In this document: in pieces, positions 35,819 to 45,400 of the stretch
Position numbering within the stretch: position 1 is the stretch's first letter
How the letters are laid out: each line of letters starts with the position of its first letter
Source of the DNA: Hyaloperonospora brassicae
Taxonomy: Eukaryota > Oomycota > Peronosporomycetes > Peronosporales > Peronosporaceae
Assembly (NCBI GenBank): GCA_947650285.1
Contig: CANTFL010000483.1
Coordinates: 62,001 to 126,000, forward strand
Length of the DNA stretch: 64,000 bases
Direction of reading: 5' to 3'
Notes under the pieces: model-generated
Databases searched by the model: none
Seen by the model: only the letters and a program-made list of their open reading frames with translations
Told to the model about the DNA's origin: nothing
Translations under genes and position numbers: made by a program

Positions 35819-36740
35819 GTGGAACAAGTATGTCTGGTCTCCAACGAGGTGACCTATGAGGCGAATGAGGAGCGAATGACGCGCCTTCGAAGCGCTGAAC
35901 AAAAGTCAGCGCGCGAAGAAAGATTTGCGTCGAAATCTTGGAAGGCTCTGCGCGAGTCTGGTTACCCTGTCTACGAGATTGCTCGAGAGTACGCCGACGT
36001 GTTCCCGGACAAGATTCCGGCTGAACGCCCTGCCGATCGTGGCGTACGGCACGAGATTGATCTCGTGCCAGGATCGAAATATTATGTGACAGGCCAGTGA
36101 CCGTTGCCTCGAGACCAAATCGAGGCTATTGATGCATTCTTTGAAGGTCGTCACAAGGCCGGTCATGTGCGTAAGAGTGTATCACCACATTCGAGTCCAA
36201 CCTTCTGCGTGAAGAAGGCTACGAGAGGCTGGCGTATAGTGCATGCGTATAACAAGCTCAACGATGCCACTTTGTCTGCCCGAACGCTTATCCCCAGAAA
36301 AGACATGGTTCTAAACTCCATGTCAGGTAGCGTCATCTTCAACGCCATCGATCTGACCGATGGCTTATACCAGATCTTGATGCGACAGAGTGACAAACCA
36401 CTCACTGAAGTGAGCACCCCGAGTGGTATGCTATGGGAGTGGCTGGTGATGCCACAAGGATTGAACAACGCACCAGTTACTTTCAATCGTATGGTATCTC
36501 AAGTGTTGAGCCCTCTTCGAGACTTTGCTCCTAGCTACTTCGATGACATTTTCAACCACAGTCGCACTGAGGGCAACCTCAGTGCTTTCTAAGTCCACCT
36601 TCAACATCTGAAGCTGGTGTTCCAAGTCATGGAGGATAACAAGGTCTATGCAAATTTGAAAAGGTGCGTTTTCCTTGCACCGGAGATTCCGGTGCTGGGC
36701 TGGTACGTGAGCAAATCGGGTATTTGAGCCGATGCAGAGA
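35819..36740 (+). pseudogene. Gypsy C reverse transcriptase
   Basis: Entry region R-H-E-I-D-L-V-P-G-S-K-Y, then a TGA where W of the W-P-L-P motif belongs (36098-36100). From 36104: S-P-T-F-C-V-K-K, W-R-I-V-H-A-Y-N-K-L-N, first catalytic D in A-I-D-L-T-D-G-L-Y-Q, S-G-M-L-W-E-W-L-V-M-P-Q-G-L-N-N-A-P, and S-Y-F-D-D. A stop at 36592 and another near 36728 (likely CGA to TGA) interrupt the thumb. A 10-bp-arm hairpin (ggcacgagat, 36048-36069) and a 9-bp one (gcactgagg, about 36564-36585) lie inside the coding sequence. Confidence 0.88.
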
Positions 36741-36742
36741 AG

Positions 36743-37380
36743 GTGTCGTCGATCGTTTCTTGGCCCACAACCAAGAATACTACGGAATTGCGTCAATGCC
36801 TCGGTCTAGCTCATTACTTGCATAACTACACAAAGGGATACGCCGGTTCTATACAGCCCCTGGCGTCACTTCTGAAGAAAGACGACACGTGGTTGTGGCG
36901 ACCCAAACATAAATCTGCCTTTGACGCAGTAAAGAAGAGCCTGGCGTCGGCGCCAGTGGTGATATCCCTGACGACACCAAGCCGTTTCACGTGGTGTGTG
37001 ACGCAAGTGACTTTGCAATTGGTTGCGCCCCATGCGGTTTGATCATGAGGGCCGTGAAGAGTCGTGAGCTACCAATCACGACAGATGAAGCCGGCAGAGA
37101 AGAACTATCCGGTTCACGATAAGTAACTGCAAGCGATGCGCTAGGCACTCATCAAGTTTCGTGTCCACCTACTGGGCGAATGTACGTTCGTCCTGTATAC
37201 GGATCATGCATCGCTGCGAACAGCAATGAAGAGCCCACACCTGTCACAACGGATGGCACGGTGGCTCTCTTTTTTCTCCGAGTACATCTTTGTCGTGCAC
37301 TACAAGCCAGGCAAGACTAAAATTCTTGCTGAAGCACTGTCACGACGTCCAGATTATAATCCTCGGATGGCACTGAGTCG
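36743..37380 (+). pseudogene. Gypsy C RT connection and RNase H
   Basis: 36743-37042 carries the connection (L-R-Q-C-L-G-L-A-H-Y-L-H-N-Y, L-A-S-L-L-K-K-D) and then a frameshift near 36965. In the next frame comes F-H-V-V-C-D-A-S-D-F-A-I-G-C-A-L with the RNase H aspartate, followed by Y-P-V-H-D-K and two stops around 37125-37145. From about 37150 the frame T-F-V-L-Y-T-D-H-A-S-L-R leads into the integrase frame, with H-Y-K-P-G-K-T-K and S-R-R-P-D-Y marking the domain end. Confidence 0.8.
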
Positions 37381-38480
37381 TCAGGCAACTGATGACGACG
37401 ATGAAGACGATCAATGTACGACGTGTGTGTCGTTGAATCTAACTCGGGTCACACCCGAGTTATGCCTTTTAGATGAAATTGTCGTTGCTTACGCGAACGA
37501 TCCGGATTACGAGGACATTATTGCCTATCTGCGCGCTCCAAGAGATGCTGCACTGGGAGCTCTTTCGCGAACGAAGCGTGAACACATTCAACGATACAGT
37601 AAGGACGGTGATCTGCTGTTATACAGCATCGATAAATTCGATGCACCTCGAACGGTGATTGCGAATGACTTGAATTTGCGTGCTCGTATCATCCACGAGT
37701 ACCATGACGCCCCAATTGGCGGTCATCTGGGCCGCGAAAAGACATTTGCGGCTGTCTCGCGTGACTTCTTCTGGCCCCACATATACAAGTGGGTTCGCAA
37801 CTGGGTTCGCACCTGCGAAATATGTCAGCGCGTGAAGCCATCTCCATCGTCGCAGGCACCCCTGAGACCCCTGCCAATCGCAGCTCAGGCTCGGAGCTCT
37901 GTCTCAATGAACTTTATCTTCGGTCTTACACCATATGGCCAAGACCGAACGGGTATTCTGGTCTTTGTGGACAGATTCAGCAAAATGACACATCTGGTGC
38001 CTGTTCATGAAATGATCAACGCGGCTGAGACCGCGGTGCAATATATTGACACTGTGTTTCGCCATCACGGTCTATTAGACAACATTGTCTCGGACCGTGA
38101 TCGTCGTTTCACATCTGCTTTTTGGACATTATTGTTCGAGTTGCTTGGCACAAAGCTGCAAATGTCCTCAGCAGCCCATCCGGAAACGGGTGGGCAAACA
38201 GAGAGTGTTAATCGGGTCCCCGAAGATGTTCTTCGAGGCGATGCAACTTCCTTTACGAGTTAGAGTGTTTTTTTGCCACATGCGGAGTTTGCACTCAACA
38301 AAGCGGTTCACGCGTCAACGGGGTTGACGCCATTTTTTGCAAATTCGGCCCGTCATCCTCGCGTACCTACTCTTCTTGCCGTGGGTCAACCCACGGCTCT
38401 TCGTGGCTTCACTCTGGCGGGGGTGATAACGATAAACATCTATCGAGTGCAGCTCACGGTATTCTGAGCGCAAATGTTGT
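37226..38480 (+). pseudogene. Gypsy C integrase, first catalytic Asp lost
   Basis: 345 open codons from 37226. Zinc module: H-E-Y-H-D-A-P-I-G-G-H-L-G-R-E-K-T and C-E-I-C-Q-R-V. The core begins S-S-V-S-M-N-F-I-F-G-L, where Asn stands at the position of the first catalytic Asp (Gypsy A and B have S-M-D there). The other two catalytic residues are present in V-S-D-R-D-R-R-F-T and G-Q-T-E-S-V-N-R. A stop at 38261-38263 precedes P-H-A-E-F-A-L-N-K-A-V-H-A-S-T-G-L-T-P-F-F. The single-base change to Asn alone should abolish integration. Confidence 0.85.
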
Positions 38481-38563
38481 CACCCAATCCAAAGTGAAGT
38501 CTTCTGATTTGACGCCACGTGACGTGGCGTCCCCGCTAGCTCAATGGACAGCATAGACGCTAT

Positions 38564-38907
38564 TTGACCCATCTTCGGGTATGCGAAACCCAAAAGCCAA
38601 CTACGCGCCGATTAAATCGGCGCGACCAATTGATGACATGGCTGTGTCAGAGTTCATACTCCAACGTCAAGCCATCACGAGTTTTGTACGCGATACTCTT
38701 CGATCTGCAGTGGATAAACAGAAAGCGAATACAGACAAACGTGGAAGAAGGAACACGAGTACATTCAAGAAGGTTGATCGTGTATTGCTATCTACCGAAG
38801 GCCTACGAAATTCATCAGTAACCAATCTCGGCGCGAGCAAACTTCCGCCACGTTTCATCATACCATTTACAATATTCAAGGCGATCGACGACGCATACAA
38901 GCTGTAG
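38564..38907 (+). pseudogene. Gypsy C post-integrase C-terminal module
   Basis: Contains V-S-E-F-I-L-Q-R, D-K-Q-K-A-N-T-D-K-R-G-R-R-N, F-K-K-V-D-R-V-L-L-S-T and A-S-K-L-P-P-R-F-I-I-P-F-T, the same landmarks as 3709-3400 in Gypsy A. Ends with a stop at 38905-38907; the R-T-H-P-type end is in another frame. Confidence 0.7.
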
Positions 38908-39002
38908 ATCCCTTCTTCACTGCGACTTCATCCGACGATTACGTCGGGAGGCTCGAGGAGTATCGTCCAGCAACGCTTTACGGGTTGGCTCCGCCCTAGG
39001 AG

Positions 39003-40349
39003 TCAAAGGCTCATACTTCGATCTCCACTCTCGCCTTGCTTGACGCGCCAGTGACATCGGACGCGGCTCCGCCCCAGTATGCGTGTGCTAATAAACCTGG
39101 TGTTCCAGGTTCCGCATCTGTTCAAGCAGCTCGCGGGTCGACTGTCGGATCTCGTTCGCTGTTCTCTCAGCACGCGCAGCTCAATCAAGGGCAGCTTCAG
39201 CTTCTAGCTGGGCATCAACAGCCTTGTTTACGACCGAAGCTACATCGTCCTGGGCAACCAGGACGCCAGTAGTATCACCGCGAGAGTCCATCACCGCTTG
39301 TGGACGCGGAAGGTCAGAGGCGCTGAATTGTGGAACGCGTATTGGGTCATGAGGACCCTCGTCGCGAGACGACATCGTCGCGACACCATGAGCGCGCGGT
39401 TCCAACCGCGCGCAGGTATCGTGTTCGTTGGCTCGGGTTTCCACCCGAGCGGGATACGTGGGAACCGCGTTTTTCGCTTCTTCAAAAAGTTCCAGACGTC
39501 GTACGGGCTTACGAGTCCGTGCATACGCTTGGTGCAGATTTGGTCCACGTACTGAGTGTTCTCGCGGTGAGCCAGAACGATATGAACGAAGACGGTGTCG
39601 TGGTGAAGCGTCACCACGACCACGGGACCAAAATTGACTGCGAGAACGTCGTAATGAAATGTCACCACGACGACAAGATGACGAGCGACGAAGAGAACGT
39701 CGGGGGGAACGTGTATCGTTACGATATCGCGAACGAGAACGTCGTGGCGAGCGCATGGCGACACGATCTCGAGAACGCGAGTGGTGTCGCCAGCGTGACG
39801 CGCCACGATTAACCGTAGGCTTGCGCTCCATCAAGCTGCGCTTATACCGTCCGATCCAGAGCTGTTCATACTCGCTGAGTGGATAATCAGCGACGTGTCG
39901 TTGCCAAGAATCGCGAGTTGGACGAGGCATCGAGTCACAAGAGTAACAAGATTCGTGTACGTGAACGTAGCAGATTCGATCTACGTTCTACGCGTTTTCG
40001 CATATCTTCTCGCGCAGTACACCGATTTAATGATCGGCGAAGATATCTTCGCGATTGGCCAGCCACTGCTGAAAGTATTTTCCGTCTTCAAGCATCCGGT
40101 TCAACCGCCGGATGAACGCGCACCAAGACCGCTGGAGCGACTCGTACAAGATGCCATCAAGAATCTTCCCGCGCAACCCACGGAAACGCCGAGGTAGTCC
40201 TGCATCATTTCGAGAGAGTTTGGATCTCGAGCTCCGGACAAGTCGTACAGCGTCCAAGGGATCAGGTGCTGATCCATCACGTGGTCTACTAAACTCCCGC
40301 TGATTGTGCGCGAAAGTGCTATGGAGTTGGCGTCTGCGTCTTCAGTCAT
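39003..40349 (-). pseudogene. Antisense ORF of Gypsy C (function unknown)
   Basis: Opposite to gag-pol, ATG 75 bp inside the 3' LTR at 40349 (M-T-E-D-A-D-A). After one frameshift near 40230 a single frame runs from 40257 to about 39010 with few stops (about 40027, 39990, 39181 and one near the end). Motifs in order: H-L-I-P-W, S-W-C-A-F-I, D-G-K-Y-F-Q-Q-W-L, a Cys cluster ending E-S-C-Y-S-C (39937-39954), an Arg/Ser-rich block of RS-like repeats (39600-39830), and a coiled coil (A-V-D-A-Q-L-E-A-E-A-A-L-D, then Q-S-T-R-E-L-L-E-Q-M-R-N-L-E). This order matches Gypsy A. Function unknown. The RS-rich block suggests nucleic-acid binding, but that is inference. Confidence 0.6.
39036..39812 (+). pseudogene. 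Gypsy C pol linker and chromodomain
   Basis: 39036-39272 is the Ser/Gln/Pro-rich linker. In the same frame from 39330, R-R-Y-R-V-R-W-L-G-F-P-P-E-R-D-T-W-E-P (about 39414-39470) is the chromodomain core. The open frame goes on to 39812 as a low-complexity V-V/H-D-rich tail that mirrors Arg-rich codons of the antisense frame, so the tail may not be real coding. Chromodomain and antisense frame use the same DNA in the same relative phase as in Gypsy A. Confidence 0.7.
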
Positions 40350-40411
40350 CGTTTAGCTTGTGCGTCGTTGGGTCTTGTGGTAGAGCACTCACGTTTCGTG
40401 AGTGCTGTCTT

Positions 40412-40423
40412 AGGAAGGGGTGA
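40412..40423 (+). other. Polypurine tract of Gypsy C
   Basis: aggaaggggtga directly before the 3' LTR, closely matching Gypsy A. Confidence 0.75.
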
Positions 40424-40743
40424 TGTAATGGGCCACTACTTACATTTGTAGTTTTGATTAAGCCTACATGTTACATAAGTAGGGGTGTTACTTTCGAAGT
40501 AGCGGAAGTAGCACGTCGTATCTTTTAGCTGGTTTAATGGGCTCAGCACCATAATTAGCCAGTAAGATATAGGAATATAGATTGAGTGGTTCTTAGGAGT
40601 CCAAGGGAACCATTCGTACTTAGAATGAATTATAGGGAAAAAAGTAAACATAGTTGAAAATACAAAACACCAAAGACTTGGGTTTTGAGCTTCCTCAAAA
40701 GAATAGTGTAAGTTAAGTAACGGGTTATTCTAGCCCCGTTACA
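40424..40743 (+). repeat. Gypsy C 3' LTR
   Basis: 320 bp, tgtaatggg...ccccgttaca, aligned end to end with 33115-33435 with scattered substitutions and small indels. Confidence 0.92.
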
Positions 40744-40748
40744 ATATA
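40744..40748. repeat. Target site duplication of Gypsy C, right copy
   Basis: atata, identical to 33110-33114. Confidence 0.8.
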
Positions 40749-40890
40749 CACCGGACATTATTACTAAATACACCGGCTCCTATCCACTAGACTCAATGTT
40801 CCTATGACAACCATGGTATTACATTCAGGCCATGTAAATTGGAATTATACAGATTAAGCAAAGTAGAAATGCACACGTACCATGGTTAGG

Positions 40891-42496
40891 CCACGATAAT
40901 CCGAAAGAAATTACCCGTTGGTCACGGCATAATGATGAGCAATTCGTCCGTTCCACTACTGCTGCTGCCACTGATACGTTCGTTTTTGTTAATTCTAATT
41001 CTGTCGTCGCTGAAAAGGAGGTTACGTTGCAAGTTGATGCTGACCCTAATTCTGCCAGAAGTGACTAAGGGCTACCCATGTCTTCATCGCAAATTTTTAT
41101 GATTGACTGCACCTACAAGACAAACGCATTCAGCCTTTCGCTCCTTCATGTTGTTGTACTTGCTAGTTCTAACTAAAATTTTACTGCTGCAGTAGGATTT
41201 TTGGACGGTGAAGAATTTGTGGATCATGATTGGATGATATATGATATCTACAGGATTATCCCGTGACATCCAACGAATTTTGCTGTTGATTGCGACCTTG
41301 GATTCATCAACGCAATCGCGGGGAAGTGGTCTCACGCATTGATAAATATATGTTGATTTTACATCGCGTCAACATTATCACCCAATGCAGACAAAATTTT
41401 ATGGATGCCGGCGAAGCGGGCTGGACAGCCTTCATGTCACACTGGAAGGCTATTGTCCATGCGCCTACAGAAAAAAACTTTAATTAAGGTTTGACAGCAG
41501 CTACCTACAATTGCGGTGTGTTATTAAAAACTTTCGCTACTTACATTGAATCAACATCTATGTTTAATATTTATATTGTAAACAGGACTCCAACACTAAC
41601 GCATACCTCAACATAATAAGTTTCCTCTTCGCCATCACTGGGCATCATTCAGCATTGATCAAACCAACATTTTGGACCTACGGTCATTTCGCCTGCTGCA
41701 GGAGCACACTACAAGAATATAGAGAGTTGAATCAACAGCGCAAGTGGTCTACTTCTCAACGTCTACAGACGAATTATTCGAGGTATCGATAATATTTAGA
41801 AAAGAGTTAGTGAAATGATGGCAAAGCAGAGAGTCAAAATACTCACGAACTCACCTGGCGAGATATTTTTGAAGCTGCATCTCAAAATCCCTCGTCACGT
41901 GTTAATTCTGCATAAAAACATTACTTGCTAGAGATTGATCGGAAAAACCTCAAGAAATGTACCTGATACCATGTGAAGGTTTATGGCATGCCATGCGCGC
42001 ACAATATCTGATGACACATCGACGAAAAAAGGTCTATCGAAGTTAGCAATTTTCAAATCAATTGCATCTGGATAATCTTGACGACGACAACAGCCCCAAT
42101 GCAGGTGTTTCTGGTATCCTGCCTTCGTTCGGCATCCTACAAACGAAGTCACGCAATCGGACACACCAAAATACTACAAAGCGTCAACCGTCGGGGTATG
42201 AGGTTACTGAGCGGCATTGTGGTAGCAGAAATTGCAGTCACTGCCACAGACCTAGTCACGACCTGCGCCGGTGTCCGTCTCGTGCTATGATGGAGACAAT
42301 TCAAGCAGACAATGCATTAATTACTATGAGCACATCTCCGATGCCGTCACAGCTCACACTATGTAACGAACCTGTAGCGTTGCGTGAATCTCAACACGGC
42401 ACACAGCTGCAGTCAATTCAGCCTTTCCAGTCCGTACCTTCTACGGCAATGTCCCGTGTATTATTGCCACGGCGTCAGAATCCTCCTTCGCCATAG
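40891..42496 (+). pseudogene. Mutator-like (MULE) transposase relic
   Basis: Fragments of one transposase in order on the plus strand. F-M-I-D-C-T-Y-K-T-N-A-F (41096-41131) carries the first DDE Asp. D-C-D-L-G-F-I-N-A-I stands where the second Asp is expected. C-R-Q-N-F and W-K-A-I-V-H-A-P-T-E-K-N-F (41390-41485) follow. Near 41956-42005 is a SWIM finger whose first C-x-C ends in a TGA but whose P-C-A-H is kept. A CCHC knuckle C-S-H-C-H-R-P-S-H-D-L-R-R-C lies at 42233-42274, and the last frame ends at 42496. Many stops and frameshifts, so it is inactive. The open stretch 40891-41068 upstream may be its N-terminus or unrelated. Terminal inverted repeats were not found. Confidence 0.72.
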
Positions 42497-45400
42497 CAGA
42501 GGTCTGTTCTACTCAAACTAGGACACGTCATTCAATGTGTAGACGCGATGCGTTTCTAATCACCGATTATATTTCCTTTTATATCCTCGTGGCCTAGCCA
42601 TGTTACAAGTGTATTCTACTTCGCTTATCCTGAAATATTCGAATCAAAGTGGCTTAGCTGCGTCACGACGGCTGTCATACAAACATAAAGTCTAATGGAT
42701 AGGCGTGCAATGTATTTCGAAATAATGCCCGGTGTATTTAACCTCTCCCGTCGACAAGATCGATATAGAAAGCTATAGATAATATAAATCAATGCGTCTA
42801 ATTGGTTTGCTACCATGTAAATGTCGTCTCGTGCGTCATTAATCACCCACCGAGCACGGAAATATTAAATAAAGCGTCTCATGAATACTTCCATCAAATT
42901 AAACTTAACATCTTAATCGATCTTCAATTTTTTTTATTATTTTTGATCCACAAATATATAGCAAGATTAAAAAATATATAAGTAATAGACTGCAGAGATT
43001 ACTGCCGCAGGACCAATAGTGCAGACATGAGCACGTGATATACCGATACCGGTATCTAATACAGCTTAAATATAAACGGATGTATGAGGCAGTAAATCTT
43101 TGCGATTAATTCGGCGAAAGGTTGCGTTAGAGGAACCTCATATCATCTATACTGTAGTATAAGTCACGATTGCATTGATTGAATAGTAAATGTCCACACT
43201 TATTAACACAAATGAGCTCATTGATAATGGATATTTGGTTCATAACATCGGTAGAATTGCATTATATCTTATAAACGGTCTCCATACTATCTTAATTTTC
43301 CATCTGGGTAAATAGCGATAACTTGAACTTAACCCCAGTAAAACTGATTGCGGATCGCAATAAGGGATATATCTTATCCTGGTTAAAATTTTATCGCTCA
43401 AAAGTTGGATCACGTGTGGCATGCTTTTGTGCGTGTTCTAGAACGCCGCTTACATACTGGACGAATTTGCTTCGTAGGTATACTATACGGTCATTTTAGG
43501 GGTGGTTTCGTGGTTAGTGGTGTAATAGGCTAAACTTTAACATGATGACTGCCGGTTCGATCCTCTCACTGTGTTAATAAATCCCTGAGATGATTATCGC
43601 AGTATAAACCCCACAATAGCTGGAATACCAGTTACTACCTCTCAGAAATCATAGCTGGAATATACCGATATAGTGGGTCGATCGCGTACCGGAGATACCG
43701 CACCAAACCAATCAACTTTATACCGTCGAAGCAGCTGAACATGTTTGATATAGACTAGCGTTTGAAAATATATATATAGCCTTACGATCCGGCTTATTTT
43801 ATGTTTGTTCTTTTTTATCCACGCCTACCCGGATAATAGTTTGGAATCAGATATCGAGGATAGTGAATTAGAAGTAATTCGATTGTTCATGTGCGAAAAA
43901 ACTAAATAAACCTAAAGGCCGAGACCATTGCCAATTTTTGTTTATCGGGACCGGTGTGGTACAACCTCTTGAGTGTACCGAGCAATTTTATACTTACATA
44001 GTCTTGTTGAAGGAGGAACGATATTATAAGGGTGATCGGAAAAATCTGGCGCAATGAAATCGAATACAACGGGATCGAATGTAACACAGATCGCGTCGTT
44101 TAAAGTAATTGTATAATAGGTGGTACCATGTAGTTACAGTGGGTATAAAATAATTATTAATTGATCAAACAATTAGTGTACATGATTTTTGTGAACAGAC
44201 TAACGAAAGAAAACTAACAGAAACGTGGATATTAAGCAAATGAATATTTTCAATAATATATCGCGTTAATGATGTCTCATTAAAGCCATTTTCGCTATTT
44301 CGATTTGTTCACCAAACAAAAATTGTTCCCTGAGGTGGCATTTTATTAGTGATAAGATCGAGTTTTCGATGTTAAACTTATAGTCTTAAGTTACGCTAAC
44401 AATAAAATTGGAAGTTGGTCCCTTGATCACATAGGCCAGATTTAAACGGTCTTATTCCAGCCGAATTAGGAAAATGAATTAATATTGCGTATAGTAGCAT
44501 GTTAAGATCTCAATGACCATTGCTCTAGACTTCTAAGTCCCAATTAAAAATCTTTATAAGATTGAGATTCACGTGTTATGACTCTGGTTTTGCATCCGCC
44601 AAATATAGCAACCATCTAATTCGATCGTTTTGGCTTAACCAAATCAGCGACAATTTTACAGCCTAAATAGAAAGCGCGACAATGAAAGTATGTGTATTTG
44701 TAAAATTTGTAGGGAATCGCTAAATTGCCCAATTCATAAGAACGAATCAATATTCTCAATTATACTACAACAAAGATTTCACAGTTGTTGTATTCAAGTC
44801 GATCGATCTGAGTAAAAAAATTGATTTAAATCTTTTGTAGCAATTAAAAAGACCAGTAATTTGGTTTAATCTATTTCACATATTCCATTTCATATGTTTC
44901 GATCAATGGTGAATCAAGCTAAAATTTGTCAACTTTTATAAAAATATTACCGCACTTTCTAGCCAATGAGACACTTTGAAAAAGTACCCGGTAGCACGAT
45001 CGCGATTTTTAGGGATCCACTGTTATCGGAGAACACTGGTGTCCGAAATTTATAAGAATTGTTTAAGTCACCGATAATGGGTTGTATAGGCTGCGCATAT
45101 CCCGAACTTTCTTTCAATACTCATGGCTCAATCGACACAACTCAATAATTTGCCGATTAGATCCAATATCCCCATCGTAGATGAATGCCAATGGGATTAT
45201 AAACTGGATGAATGTGAAAACGAGAAATGTCAGAACGATTTAATCATTAGCGCCGTCGAGCAGTTGATAGACACAAAATTAAGATGGCCAGCAAGGTAAA
45301 ATCTGTATAAGCCGAAGCGCTGCCAATTGCTTGATCGTCCGGGTCAGATTCCAACAACTTTGACACGAGACTAATATATCGAGTTTGCGCCATAAAGAAA

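Larger units (their letters stand above)
33115..40743 (+). mobile_element. Ty3/Gypsy chromodomain element C, full length
   Basis: 7.63-kb plus-strand element: 5' LTR 33115-33435, PBS, gag, protease, an 11-residue repeat spacer, RT, RNase H, integrase, chromodomain, antisense frame, PPT, 3' LTR 40424-40743, flanked by atata on both sides. PBS, PPT and pol are close to Gypsy A, but the LTR sequence and length differ (about 320 vs 440 bp). The LTRs are roughly 90% alike by eye. It is dead through stops in gag and pol, an altered protease active site and loss of the first integrase Asp. Confidence 0.93.

Noticed and set aside
33769..36730. RIP-like C-to-T hypermutation as the cause of stops in Gypsy C
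   Set aside because: Some stops fit CGA or TGG to TGA, but others (for example GGA to TGA in the zinc knuckle) do not; no clear bias by eye.
39579..39812. C-terminal extension of the Gypsy C chromodomain frame
   Set aside because: The V/H/D-rich text is the mirror of Arg/Ser-rich antisense codons and has no counterpart in Gypsy A; probably not sense coding.
43496..43570. Functional tRNA gene
   Set aside because: T-stem and acceptor stem do not pair.
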